From positions 62,001-126,000 of the forward strand of contig JAEXAS010000009.1 in the NCBI GenBank assembly GCA_023458095.1: 64,000 nucleotides of DNA. The letters are read 5' to 3'. The translations under genes and the position numbers were made by a program. The notes below the pieces were generated by a model that ran no database searches, had not been told where the DNA came from, and was given only the letters and a program-made list of their open reading frames with translations. Position 1 is the stretch's first letter; the number at the start of each line of letters is the position of its first letter. The stretch is from Actinomycetes bacterium (GTDB lineage Bacteria > Actinomycetota > Actinomycetes > Propionibacteriales > Propionibacteriaceae). This document shows positions 10,165 to 18,959 of the stretch, piece after piece.

Positions 10165-13100
10165 GGCGCCACCTCCGCCGCCAGCAGCGGGGCCCAGATC
10201 GCGGTGGCGACGGCCCCGACCAAGGTGGATTCGGCAGGGTCGGCTCCGGGGATGGTCCAACCTTCCACCGGCAGTTCCAGCAGCTCGGGATAGCTGAAGA
10301 ACCGGTTCCAATGCACGTCGGATTCCCAATCCCAGGTTCGGCGCAGGCCCTTGGCTGCATAGCCGCTGCGCGGATCACGGGCGGAGACCCGATGGGCAGC
10401 CCACTCGGCATTGAGCCGCGGCAGGGCCGGCAGGGGACGACTCAGTCCCAACGCATAGAGCTGCAGGTAGCGGGCCAGCAGGTCCGCGGCCACCTCGGAC
10501 GGTGGGGCGACCAGTCGGGTGCGGCGACGCTTGCCGATCACCATCGCCTGCCAGGGTCCCGGCTCGGCAGCGGCCAGCGCCAGCAACTGGATCCACGCTG
10601 AGAGTTTCTGTCGGGGTTGCAGGCTGGAGAACTCGGTGTGCCACAGCACCTGCTGGTGGGTGAGCATCCGCCCGGTCAACGTCACCGCCGTGCCCTGGGG
10701 GCCGGGGACGGTGAGGGCGACATCGTGGTGAATCCCCGAACCCGGCGGCGGTGCATCCTCCAGAGTGCGCAGGGCGTCGGTCATCGTGGTCGACATCAAC
10801 TGGCGCCCCAGATTCAGCGGCGGCACCTGACCGCGCAACCACTCCGCCCTTTCGACGGTGGCTGGGTCGGCGCCGGCGCGCAACTGGTCAACGGCTCGGT
10901 TGCCGATCTGCCAGCGCTGCAGGCCGTCCGGTTCGATGGGGATCTGGTCGTCGAAACCCGGGTCCTCGGCCAGATTGAGCCCGGCGCGGACCTTGAGCAG
11001 CGTGCGGGCCGGATGCCGATAGAAGTCGACCAGTTGCGCCACGGTGAGACCGCCGCCCAGCTCGGGAGTCGGCAGCGGTTGGAGGTGATAGCGATTCCGG
11101 GCGTCCACCGGGGCGGTGACCGCCTGCTGCCAGGCGCGGGCGGCACGGAAGGCCAGGGGATCGACGCTGTGCAGTCCCGACCCGGGGCTGAAGTACTGCG
11201 GGGCGAAGGGCTGCAGCGGATGACGCCTGGTGATGGCTTCGGCCGCGGGGATTCCGGCGGCTGTGACGGCGGTGGCATTGAGGGTGTCGATGAGGTCGGC
11301 GACAGGGGTTGCCGGTGGCACATCGGCGTTGGTGGACTCACTGCGACCCCGACCGATGATGATCAGGCTCTGCTGGGTGGCCTGAATGGCGTTGAGCAAG
11401 GCCTGCCGGTCGGCCATCGCGGCCGACGGTGCCCCGGTGGGTGGATGCGCCGCCAGCAGGTCGTCGCCGTGGCGGGAGTCCGGCCGGGGGTAGCGCTCGG
11501 CGTCCCAGCCCAATAACACGATGACGCGATGCGGAATCCGATCCAGCGATGCCAGGCCGGAGACCAGCGTCGAACCGTTGCCGAAGCTCGCTCGTGCCGG
11601 CGCTTCGCCGAAGCGGTGTTCGATGGCGGCCAGTGCGCTGTGGCGGCTGATCAGCGTCGTGCTGGCGGCGCTGGCGCCGTCCTCGGCGAGCTGCGCCAGC
11701 CCGGACAACAGATCTGCGCTCTGCCACTGCGCCGAGGCCGGCAAAGCAGTGAGGTCGGCCAGGATTGCCCGGCAACGCTGCACCCAATCGACCAGGGTCG
11801 CCGGCCGCGACACCTCCGCCAGCCAACGGCCGAGGCGTCCGATGACCTCGGTGAGTGCGCCGATCAGTTCCACATCGCTGGAGTCGATGTCATCGAAGGG
11901 CAGCACCGTCCCGACCGAGACCAGATCCTGCTCCGACATCGTGACGCCGAGCAGGAGGCGCTGCAGACCGGCCTGCCAGGTGTTCTGGGGTAGCGCCCCC
12001 AACCCGAACTCGGCGCGTTGGGTCGAATTGAGACCCCAGCGGATTCCGGAGGCGGTGACCAAATCGGTGAGACGTTCTTGGGTATCGGCGGTGAAGCCGA
12101 AGCGGCGCGCGATGCCGGGGTGGGCGCACAACTCCAACACAGCCGACGCTTCCGCCCGTGAATCGGGCAGGCGCATCAGTGCCGACAGAAGGCCCACCAG
12201 GGGATTCACGGCAGCCAGACTGCGATCGGCCAGGTGTAGCCGGAAACTGGACGCCGGGTGGGGCCGGGTGGCGGTGGCCGCGTTGAAAGCCGCATCCAAG
12301 AGTGGCCCGAAGCCCTCCGGATCGGGGGTGAGGACCGCCACGTGGCGCGGCTCCAAGGTGGGGTCGTCGGCATACAACTGGGCCAGCACTTCGCGGAGAA
12401 CCTCAACCTGGCGGGAAGGGCCGTGGGAGAAATGCAGTTGCACCGACTGATCGCTCTCGCTCAACCGGCGGCGCACCGGCGGCCGGTCGGCGGCCAGATC
12501 GTCGGCCAGCCAGCCCAGCAGATTGTTCGGACGATCTGGAACAGTCCACGTGGGCCCAGCCGGAGCGAAGCTGGCGTTTTCGTCGCCTAAGGCTCCCAGG
12601 GCGAAGTTCAACGGGTGTCCCTGCGGACGCACCAGGGCGGTGCGAGTGTCGGCTTCGGGCCGGGGCCGACGAGGCGGAGCGGTTGTCATGACCAGCAGAT
12701 CCACCTTGTGGTGCCTGCCCGCGGCGTCAAACAGCTCCATCAGCCCGGCATCGAGTCGGACCGGGGCGACCACGGCGATGCGTCCGGGCAGGTCGGGGTG
12801 GGGGCCCTGGCGCAGTCGTTGAAGGAGGCGTTGATGCCGAATCACCGGGTCGATCCCGGTGCGTTCCACCAGCGCCTGCCACAGCAGCGGCTGCCAGGAC
12901 TGCTCGGCGAGGTCGTCGCCACGGCGATCAACCGCCTCGCCTGCTCGCCACCGGTCCAGCATTTCCGGGGCATGGTCGGCGTAGCCGGCCAGTTGGGCCG
13001 CGATCCGTGCGGTCACCGCGAAACTGTCGTGGGTGGCTGCCAGATGCTGCGACAGCACCGACCACTGGTCATCGTGTTCATGCTCGGTGATGAGTTGTTG

Positions 13101-13361
13101 GATCACCCAGGCGAGCCGATGTGGACGCCAGGGGTCATCGGCATCGAGCAGGCGGGCTCGAAGGCGGCTCAGGGAGCTGAACTCGATGCCGGCACAAATC
13201 CCCTGCGGCCCGGCCGCGAGTTGCTGGGAGAGCCATCGCTGCCAGCCGGCGCTGGGCACCACAGCCAGGTCGAATCCGAAGGGGTCTTGGCGTGGCCCTG
13301 ACCACAGTTGGTTCAGACAGTCCGCCAGCTCGGCGGCGGTGACTGCGTGGTGGATGTCCAT
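10161..13361 (-). CDS. recC: RecBCD exonuclease V subunit RecC
   Basis: The 1066-residue protein has the RecC character: a helicase-like fold without catalytic Walker motifs. The amino end contains the conserved-looking stretch VVPSAGWQRWLSQQLA, and a later region reads HVAVLTPDPEGFGPLL. In RecBCD this subunit holds the complex together and reads Chi. It is the first gene of the operon, overlapping recB by 4 bases. A TAGGCT box lies 9 bases before the ATG with no ribosome binding site, which suggests a very short or absent leader. It is transcribed divergently from uvrD2 across a 65-base gap. The call rests on length, position and partial motif recognition. Confidence 0.9.
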   Translation of the reverse strand: MDIHHAVTAAELADCLNQLWSGPRQDPFGFDLAVVPSAGWQRWLSQQLAAGPQGICAGIEFSSLSRLRARLLDADDPWRPHRLAWVIQQLITEHEHDDQWSVLSQHLAATHDSFAVTARIAAQLAGYADHAPEMLDRWRAGEAVDRRGDDLAEQSWQPLLWQALVERTGIDPVIRHQRLLQRLRQGPHPDLPGRIAVVAPVRLDAGLMELFDAAGRHHKVDLLVMTTAPPRRPRPEADTRTALVRPQGHPLNFALGALGDENASFAPAGPTWTVPDRPNNLLGWLADDLAADRPPVRRRLSESDQSVQLHFSHGPSRQVEVLREVLAQLYADDPTLEPRHVAVLTPDPEGFGPLLDAAFNAATATRPHPASSFRLHLADRSLAAVNPLVGLLSALMRLPDSRAEASAVLELCAHPGIARRFGFTADTQERLTDLVTASGIRWGLNSTQRAEFGLGALPQNTWQAGLQRLLLGVTMSEQDLVSVGTVLPFDDIDSSDVELIGALTEVIGRLGRWLAEVSRPATLVDWVQRCRAILADLTALPASAQWQSADLLSGLAQLAEDGASAASTTLISRHSALAAIEHRFGEAPARASFGNGSTLVSGLASLDRIPHRVIVLLGWDAERYPRPDSRHGDDLLAAHPPTGAPSAAMADRQALLNAIQATQQSLIIIGRGRSESTNADVPPATPVADLIDTLNATAVTAAGIPAAEAITRRHPLQPFAPQYFSPGSGLHSVDPLAFRAARAWQQAVTAPVDARNRYHLQPLPTPELGGGLTVAQLVDFYRHPARTLLKVRAGLNLAEDPGFDDQIPIEPDGLQRWQIGNRAVDQLRAGADPATVERAEWLRGQVPPLNLGRQLMSTTMTDALRTLEDAPPPGSGIHHDVALTVPGPQGTAVTLTGRMLTHQQVLWHTEFSSLQPRQKLSAWIQLLALAAAEPGPWQAMVIGKRRRTRLVAPPSEVAADLLARYLQLYALGLSRPLPALPRLNAEWAAHRVSARDPRSGYAAKGLRRTWDWESDVHWNRFFSYPELLELPVEGWTIPGADPAESTLVGAVATAIWAPLLAAEVAP

Positions 13362-13370
13362 GTCGACGTC

Positions 13371-13376
13371 AGCCTA
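13371..13376 (-). promoter_or_regulatory. probable -10 box of recC operon
   Basis: TAGGCT (TANNNT) on the minus strand ends 9 bases before the recC ATG. No Shine-Dalgarno sequence lies between them. It would give a transcript with almost no leader. No convincing -35 is seen. Confidence 0.35.
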
Positions 13377-13414
13377 AAGGATGGCCCCGACACTGTGATG
13401 TCACCGCTGTTGCC

Positions 13415-13420
13415 TAAGGT
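13415..13420 (+). promoter_or_regulatory. probable -10 box of uvrD2 (leaderless)
   Basis: TAAGGT lies 6 bases before the uvrD2 GTG, the spacing expected if transcription begins at the start codon. No ribosome binding site precedes the GTG. No clear -35 is seen. The box shares the 65-base divergent gap with the recC promoter. Confidence 0.45.
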
Positions 13421-13426
13421 GAACGG

Positions 13427-15487
13427 GTGGACACCACGATGGAACAACTCCTGGCCGGACTGGATCTTGACCAGCGGCGGGTGGCGACCACCTTCGGGGC
13501 GCCGGTGGCGGTGATCGCCGGGGCCGGCACCGGCAAGACGCGCGCCCTCACCCACCGGATCGCCTATGGCGTGGCCAGCGGGGTGTACAGCGCCAACGCG
13601 GTGCTGGCGCTGACCTTCACCACCCGGGCCGCCGGTGAGTTGCGTACCCGGCTGCACGGCTTGGGGCTGCCCACGATCCAGGCACGCACCTTCCACTCCG
13701 CAGCATTGCGTCAGGCCCAGTTCTTCTGGCCGCGTGCCTACGGAACGCAACTGCCGCAGGTCAGCGACGAGCGGGCCTCGGTCATGGCCGCTGCGGCGCG
13801 CACGCTGCGACTGGCCGTTGAGGCTGCCCAGGTGCGGGATCTGCTGACCGAAGTCTCCTGGGCGAAGGTCACCAATGTGACCGCGGGGGAGTACGCCTCG
13901 ATCGCCGAGGGCGCCGGACGCGACGTGGCCGGCTTCACCCCCGTCCAAGTCGGGCAGTTCCTGGGCGCCTACGAGCGGGTCAAAGCCGCCCGGGGAGTGA
14001 TCGACTTCGACGACATCCTGCTGTGCACGGTGGCGTTGCTCAGCGAACGCACCGATATCGCCGAGGAGGTGCGGGCCAGCTATCAGCATCTGCTGGTCGA
14101 CGAATACCAAGACGTGTCCCCGCTGCAGCAGACGCTGCTGGACCTGTGGTGGGGAACGGGCCGGGAGCATTGCGTGGTCGGTGATCCGGCCCAGACCATC
14201 CACTCCTTTGCGGGGGCGAGCGCGGAGTTCCTGGTCGGCTTCGCCGATCGGCATCCCGATTCGACGCTGATCCGGCTGGTCCGCGATTATCGCTCCACCC
14301 CTGAGATCGTCGCGGTAGCCAACCGGGCCGCCACCAGTACCCGGATCGGCGCTGTGCAGTTGGCGGCGGTGACCGACCATGGCCCGGCGCCGCGCATCCT
14401 GGCCTGGGACAGCGAAGCCGCTGAAGCCGCCGGCGTGGTGGCCTGGCTGCGTGAGCGGCATGAGGCCGGAACCAGATGGCGTGATCTGGCGGTGCTGTAC
14501 CGGGTGCACGCCCAATCGCCGTTGTTCGAAGCCGCCTTGGCCGAGGCTGAGATTCCGTTCACCGTGCGGGGCAGCGAGGGTTTCTATCAGCGTGGTGAGG
14601 TGCGCCAGGCGATCACCGGACTCAGCGCACTGGCTCAGCGTGCCCCGCGCTCTGCAGCGGTGGCCGGCTGTCGGCAGGTCTTGACCGAACTGGGCTGGAC
14701 GCCGCAGGCCCCCTCAGGTCAGGGGCGGGTCCGGGAACGGTGGGAATCCTGGTCGGCGGTGCTGGCCCTGGCCGAGGACTTGGCTGCCGAGGACCCCGAC
14801 GTCGACGTGGCGAAGCTGGCTGCACAGTTGGCCCGCCGGTCGGCCGATGAGCATCCGCTCAGTCCGGACGGGGTGACCTTGTCCACTCTCCATGCCGCGA
14901 AGGGATTGGAGTGGGCCGCGGTGGCGTTGGTGGGTCTTCAGGAAGGCACCATGCCGCTGTCCCTGGCTTCAACACCGGCCCAGGTGGGCGAAGAGGCCCG
15001 ACTGTTCTATGTGGGGATCACCCGGGCCGAACGTGACCTGCTGCTGTCGTGGTCGCGGTCTCGCCATGGCGGCTCCAGCCCTCGACAACGCTCCCGGTTT
15101 CTGGACGGGCTTGTGGTCGGCGACGGTGCGGACGCCGAGGTCAGGCAGCGCCGCCGCGCGGTGCGTGGGTCGGCCTTGGCGCAGACCTGCGTGGTCTGCG
15201 GGCGGTCATTGCGTACCGGCGCGGAACGCAAGCTGGGTCGGCATAGCGACTGTCCAGCCGGCTACGACGAAGGGCTCTACGCGCAGTTGGTGGGCTGGCG
15301 CGGTGCGGAGGCTCAACAACGGGGGCTGCCTGCCTACTGTGTGTTCACCGATGCCACCTTGATGGCGATTGCCGAACGGCGCCCCGATGATGCGCGCGAA
15401 CTACTCGCCATTCCCGGAGTCGGCCGGGCGAAGTTCGAGCAGTACGGCGCAGCGGTGTTGACGATTCTGGCTCGGGACGAGGGCTAG
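13427..15487 (+). CDS. uvrD2: UvrD2-type DNA helicase with tetracysteine and HRDC domains
   Basis: The 686-residue superfamily 1 helicase has Walker A (GAGTGKT) near residue 31, Walker B (LLVDEYQD) near 224, and STLHAAKGLEW and YVGITRAE in the second motor lobe. A tetracysteine-type zinc region begins CVVCG near residue 588. The last 70 residues form an HRDC domain ending near the PGVGRAKFEQYG helix. This domain order defines mycobacterial UvrD2, a 3'-to-5' helicase essential in that genus. The GTG start at 13427 fits the nearby -10 box; an ATG at 13439 is the alternative. Its stop overlaps the convergent lipoprotein gene by 4 bases (CTAG). Confidence 0.9.
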   Translation: MDTTMEQLLAGLDLDQRRVATTFGAPVAVIAGAGTGKTRALTHRIAYGVASGVYSANAVLALTFTTRAAGELRTRLHGLGLPTIQARTFHSAALRQAQFFWPRAYGTQLPQVSDERASVMAAAARTLRLAVEAAQVRDLLTEVSWAKVTNVTAGEYASIAEGAGRDVAGFTPVQVGQFLGAYERVKAARGVIDFDDILLCTVALLSERTDIAEEVRASYQHLLVDEYQDVSPLQQTLLDLWWGTGREHCVVGDPAQTIHSFAGASAEFLVGFADRHPDSTLIRLVRDYRSTPEIVAVANRAATSTRIGAVQLAAVTDHGPAPRILAWDSEAAEAAGVVAWLRERHEAGTRWRDLAVLYRVHAQSPLFEAALAEAEIPFTVRGSEGFYQRGEVRQAITGLSALAQRAPRSAAVAGCRQVLTELGWTPQAPSGQGRVRERWESWSAVLALAEDLAAEDPDVDVAKLAAQLARRSADEHPLSPDGVTLSTLHAAKGLEWAAVALVGLQEGTMPLSLASTPAQVGEEARLFYVGITRAERDLLLSWSRSRHGGSSPRQRSRFLDGLVVGDGADAEVRQRRRAVRGSALAQTCVVCGRSLRTGAERKLGRHSDCPAGYDEGLYAQLVGWRGAEAQQRGLPAYCVFTDATLMAIAERRPDDARELLAIPGVGRAKFEQYGAAVLTILARDEG

Positions 15488-16095
15488 TTGGTCCACTTCC
15501 AACTGCATTCCAGGTTCTTCAGGAAGGCAGCCTTGCCGGTGCTACTGCCGGTGTTGTAGGCGATTGCGGCCCCATAGCGGTATTTGCGGTTCGTCACGCC
15601 CAAGAAGATCATGTTGAACTTGTACCCCAGAACCTTTCCTTTGCCGACCAACACCACGGTCTTGATTCCGTCCAAGGTGATCGGCTTACCAGCCTTCAAC
15701 GAGGTGACTTTGATGTCGGCGAAGGGCGCATTTCGCAGTTCGTTCTGAAGCGCAAGCTGCATCTCTGCGGCGCTCATGTCGGTACCGGACGTGGTGCGGT
15801 CCAGATAGATGTTCTCGATGAGCTTGCCGCCGGGGGACTTCTTGTTCATGAACGCGGCCCAGGCGCCGTTGTTGGACGCCGATTTGGTGGTGTTCACCCA
15901 GCCCTTCGGCAGCGAGAAGCTGAAATCGGAGGTCTTCATCGCGACCATGCCCTTCGGCTTGGTCCAATTTGTACAGGCCGCGGCATCCCCGGCCTCCGGC
16001 GCACCCGAAGGCGCCGTCATGGAACAGCCACTGGCCAACAGTGCAGTGCAGCAGGCCAGAATCAGGGCCAGCCGAGATCGCCGCGCGAACCTCAT
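15484..16095 (-). CDS. secreted lipoprotein of unknown function
   Basis: The 203-residue product starts with a basic, hydrophobic signal sequence ending in the lipobox LASGC, so it should be a membrane-anchored lipoprotein facing outward. The mature part contains FSFSLPKGW followed by alternating strands. This loosely recalls LpqN/PsbP-like actinobacterial lipoproteins, but I cannot confirm family membership. The ATG at 16095 is chosen because a purine-rich GGAGAGG lies just upstream and the lipobox is then correctly placed; a longer frame to 16266 has no signal. It is tail-to-tail with uvrD2 and 94 bases from the ABC1-kinase gene on the same strand. Confidence 0.75.
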   Translation of the reverse strand: MRFARRSRLALILACCTALLASGCSMTAPSGAPEAGDAAACTNWTKPKGMVAMKTSDFSFSLPKGWVNTTKSASNNGAWAAFMNKKSPGGKLIENIYLDRTTSGTDMSAAEMQLALQNELRNAPFADIKVTSLKAGKPITLDGIKTVVLVGKGKVLGYKFNMIFLGVTNRKYRYGAAIAYNTGSSTGKAAFLKNLECSWKWTN

Positions 16096-16189
16096 GGGAA
16101 TCCTCTCCGGAAAACCGTCGAACAGATCATGGCAGCGCCCCTGCTCAGGGTCCCGGATTGGATGCGGCGATCCGCTCAACCGATTCCGC

Positions 16190-17497
16190 CTAGGGCGAGG
16201 TTTCTTCCTCCACGGCGAACCCGGGCAGGTATTGGCGCAAAATGGCGGCGAAGTCCTCAACGACATCGAGCTGGCACAGTACAGAGATGGCGCCCAGCCA
16301 GGCCCGGTAGATGATCATGTAGTGGGCAGGGATATTGAGCTTGGTGGCGACCTCATTGGGCCCCATGGAGGAATGCACCCGGCCGAACTGCTGGCGCGAC
16401 CATTCCCGACTGAAGTGGAACTGATTGACCTTCGCCGGTTCGACGAAGGCGACGAAGAAGTCCAGAAGCTCCTCGGCTGAGACCGCCGCGGTGACAAAGC
16501 CCTCCTCGCGCAGGCCGGCCAGCATGGCCTCAGCATCGCCATTGACCGCATTGCGGATCAGTCGGCCCATCGGTTCGGGCAGCCCCTCGGGAAGTCGGGC
16601 GACCAGCCCGAAGTCGACCACCCCCAGCCTGCCGTCGGGTGTGACGAGGTAATTCCCCGGGTGCGGATCCCCATGCAGAATGCCGGCCAGACTGGGCCCG
16701 GCGAACAGGAAGGTCACGTAGTCCAGGGCGGCCTGGTTGCGCTCGGCGGCGGGTCGGTCGGTCAGCGAGATCAGCTTGCGGCCCTCAACCCAGTCGCTGA
16801 CCAGCACCCGCTCGGTGAACAGCCGCACCTTCGGGACGACGAAACGCGGGTGGTCGGCCAGCGCCTCAGCCACCTGGGATTGCGCGGCGGCCTCCAAGGT
16901 GTAGTCGACTTCCTCGGTGATCCGAATGGCCATTTCGCGGGCGATAGAGACGAGGTCCAATCCGCCGGTCAACGGCGAGATGGCTTTGGTCAGGCGACGC
17001 ACCTGGCGCAGATCGCTGGCCACCGCGGCTGCCGCTCCGGGGTATTGCACCTTGATAGCCACCTCGGTGCCGTCGTGAAGTCGGCCGCGGTGAACCTGGC
17101 CGAGGGACGCCGCGGCTGCGGGTCGCAGGTCGATCTCGGCGAAGTGGGAGCGCCAGTTGGATCCGAGTTCGGCGTGCAGCACCGCTTGGGCCTTGGAGGA
17201 CGGCATCGGCGGGGCGCCATCTTGAAGTTGGCGCAGGCGCTCCCGAAAGGGGGCGGCGAGGTCTTCGGGCATGAACGCTTCGAACATGCTCATCATCTGG
17301 CCGAACTTCATCGCGCCGCCCTTGAGTTCACCCAGGACGGCGAACAGTTGCTCGGCGGCGGCGTTCTTGAGCTGAGCGTCGACGTCCTCGGCATCGGCGC
17401 CGAGCAGACGTTTCCCGGCGCCCACTCCGGCCCGGGCGGCAACTCCCAACGGAAGTCCGATCAGGCGTGCGCTGCGTCCCAGGGTGGATTCGGGCAT
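16190..17497 (-). CDS. ABC1/UbiB-family atypical kinase
   Basis: The 435-residue protein has the diagnostic KFGQMMS (KxGQ) helix near residue 60, a VAIKVQYPG ATP-binding strand, the catalytic loop LHGDPHPGNYLV and the metal-binding VVDFGLVARL. These are the hallmarks of the ABC1/ADCK/UbiB family. Members support isoprenoid-lipid metabolism or act as ATPases, but the role of this actinobacterial branch (compare Rv3197) is not settled. The start at ATG 17497 gives a length typical of the family; upstream in-frame GTG codons at 17500 and further are possible and there is no strong ribosome binding site. It lies 94 bases after the E1-like gene on the same strand. Confidence 0.85.
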   Translation of the reverse strand: MPESTLGRSARLIGLPLGVAARAGVGAGKRLLGADAEDVDAQLKNAAAEQLFAVLGELKGGAMKFGQMMSMFEAFMPEDLAAPFRERLRQLQDGAPPMPSSKAQAVLHAELGSNWRSHFAEIDLRPAAAASLGQVHRGRLHDGTEVAIKVQYPGAAAAVASDLRQVRRLTKAISPLTGGLDLVSIAREMAIRITEEVDYTLEAAAQSQVAEALADHPRFVVPKVRLFTERVLVSDWVEGRKLISLTDRPAAERNQAALDYVTFLFAGPSLAGILHGDPHPGNYLVTPDGRLGVVDFGLVARLPEGLPEPMGRLIRNAVNGDAEAMLAGLREEGFVTAAVSAEELLDFFVAFVEPAKVNQFHFSREWSRQQFGRVHSSMGPNEVATKLNIPAHYMIIYRAWLGAISVLCQLDVVEDFAAILRQYLPGFAVEEETSP

Positions 17498-17591
17498 CAC
17501 GGGGTCGCGATCATCGCGGGAATCGGAGTTCACCTGGACAGTGTGGCCGCTGTCGGTGCGATAACGAAGCCAGCAAGCCGGATTGGCAAGA

Positions 17592-18410
17592 TCACTCGAC
17601 GCCGAACGTCGCACACCAGCAGCCCGGCTGGGCGCGCCAGTGACGAACACTCTGGGTGAACTCGGGAGCCGAAACCGCCAGGCATCGATTGTGCAGTTCG
17701 CCGCACGCGCCCCCCTGCCAGGCCCGGACCTGATTGACCGCGCTTGCCACCGCCCAAGCCAGTAACCCCTGATCGGGGGTGACGGTGAGTCGACGCAGTT
17801 GATCCAGCATTCGCGCCCAGGCGGGATCCCGCTCGGCGCGCGACAGGTCATCGCAGTGCACGCAACCAGGGGTTTCGGCCAGCACCAGTGGCCCCACGAC
17901 GGCGCGGGACGGTTCCAGCCGCACCACTAGGTGGCTGCGTCCGGTCCGGTGCAGCCGGGCCATCATGACCCGATCCGGCTCGACGGTGGCTGCCGCGACG
18001 ACCACCAGGGCGTGGGGATCACAGCGGTCGGCGATGGCGTCCTCGCACAGCCGGTGGCTGCGCACTTCCACCCGATCCAAGGCCTGCAGTACCGCATCGG
18101 CCAGGCGTCCCTCACCCAACACGGCCACCGGTGCCGACGGCGGCGCCGGCTCGGTGGACAGCAGTCCGGCACTACTCAGATGTGCGCACAGTCGGCGTGT
18201 CAGATCCGGGTCCATGGCGGGCAGGCGGCGCCCCAACTCGGTGATGGTGACCGGACTGTGCAGGCAGCGCACCGCTTCGGCAGCGAGTTCGCCCACCCCT
18301 TCCAACACCACGGCATCGGCGTCCAGGCCCACCTGGAGCACCCCCGGCGAGCGCCACACGGCCACGGTGGGCCGGTGCAGCCGGTAGGTGGGTTCTTCCG
18401 CAGTGGCCAT
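17592..18410 (-). CDS. E1-like/cyclodehydratase-partner protein (ThiF-fold, RRE-like N-terminus)
   Basis: This 272-residue protein has two parts. Residues 1-85 look like a winged-helix peptide-recognition element. The rest begins with a Rossmann-like strand (VAVLGEGRLADAV) and carries the motif PGCVHCDDLSRAERDP, then ends with CWC. The CxxC plus a terminal Cys-x-Cys resembles the zinc tetracysteine of ThiF/E1-like proteins that serve YcaO cyclodehydratases in making thiazole- and oxazole-modified peptides. No YcaO, precursor peptide or dehydrogenase gene is in the window, so the biochemical role is open. The glycine-rich nucleotide loop looks weakened, so adenylation activity is uncertain. 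It sits upstream of the ABC1 kinase. Confidence 0.68.
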   Translation of the reverse strand: MATAEEPTYRLHRPTVAVWRSPGVLQVGLDADAVVLEGVGELAAEAVRCLHSPVTITELGRRLPAMDPDLTRRLCAHLSSAGLLSTEPAPPSAPVAVLGEGRLADAVLQALDRVEVRSHRLCEDAIADRCDPHALVVVAAATVEPDRVMMARLHRTGRSHLVVRLEPSRAVVGPLVLAETPGCVHCDDLSRAERDPAWARMLDQLRRLTVTPDQGLLAWAVASAVNQVRAWQGGACGELHNRCLAVSAPEFTQSVRHWRAQPGCWCATFGVE

Positions 18411-18544
18411 ACCCTCGAGCCTGATGCTGGGGTGTTCTTGCAGGCAAGGCCCTAGCGGCCGCGGACAACACTGACCGCCGAACCGACAACACCGTGCCTG
18501 GCACCGAAGACGCTGGGCGGAGTTGCTGTGGCTAGGGAAAAGAC

Positions 18545-18576
18545 AAAGGACGCCAGCCTTGCGGCCGGCGTCCTTT
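18545..18576 (-). terminator. intrinsic terminator after the zinc-ribbon gene
   Basis: A 10-base-pair perfect stem (AAAGGACGCC / GGCGTCCTTT) with further internal pairing lies 9 bases past the stop of the 53-residue gene. On the minus strand it is followed by TTTGTCTTTT, so it should end that transcript. Confidence 0.85.
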
Positions 18577-18585
18577 GGATGTTGA

Positions 18586-18747
18586 TCAGGCTTTGGGCAG
18601 GAACCGGGTCAGGTTGGTGCCGCACACTGGGCACTTCGCCTTGGCGATCCGCGTCCCCTTCTCGTTGACCGTGACGTCGCCCTCGGCGTCGCGATGATCC
18701 TTGCACTTGACGCAGTAGAAGGAGCCTTTGTAGGTGTCCTTGGCCAC
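18586..18747 (-). CDS. small zinc-ribbon protein (DUF5679-like)
   Basis: This gene encodes 53 residues. Two CxxC pairs (CVKC at residues 12-15 and CPVC at 39-42) frame a central charged segment, as in a single zinc ribbon. It resembles the short actinobacterial DUF5679 proteins, whose role is unknown. The GTG start is fixed by an excellent AGGAGG (18753-18758) six bases upstream. A strong terminator follows, so it is a self-contained transcription unit. Neighbours on either side are the E1-like gene and, divergently, a metallopeptidase gene. Confidence 0.85.
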   Translation of the reverse strand: MAKDTYKGSFYCVKCKDHRDAEGDVTVNEKGTRIAKAKCPVCGTNLTRFLPKA

Positions 18748-18861
18748 GTAATCCTCCTGTAGTTCGGCTTCGCCCTCGGGTGGGCTCGGCTTGCGAATGC
18801 CGCGCTCAGTCTATGCCCACAAGCGCGGGATCGGCTGCACCTTGCGCGGAGGCAGCGAGAA

Positions 18862-18915
18862 CCCCCAGTGTTGGATTCGCTTGCCTTCCCCTGCTAGCGG
18901 ACCGTTCACTGGGGG
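18862..18915. repeat. 9-bp inverted repeat upstream of metallopeptidase gene
   Basis: CCCCCAGTG (18862-18870) and CACTGGGGG (18907-18915) are perfect inverted copies 36 bases apart in the 242-base gap between two divergent genes. This could be a paired operator or the stem of an RNA structure. No other function is apparent. Confidence 0.5.
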
Positions 18916-18959
18916 CCTCGATGAGAAAACTAACGCCCACCGACGTCTCGGTCAACCGG

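Noticed and set aside
9091..10293. 400-codon open frame on the plus strand
   Set aside because: It is antisense to recB, Gly- and Gln-rich, without start signals or recognisable domain.
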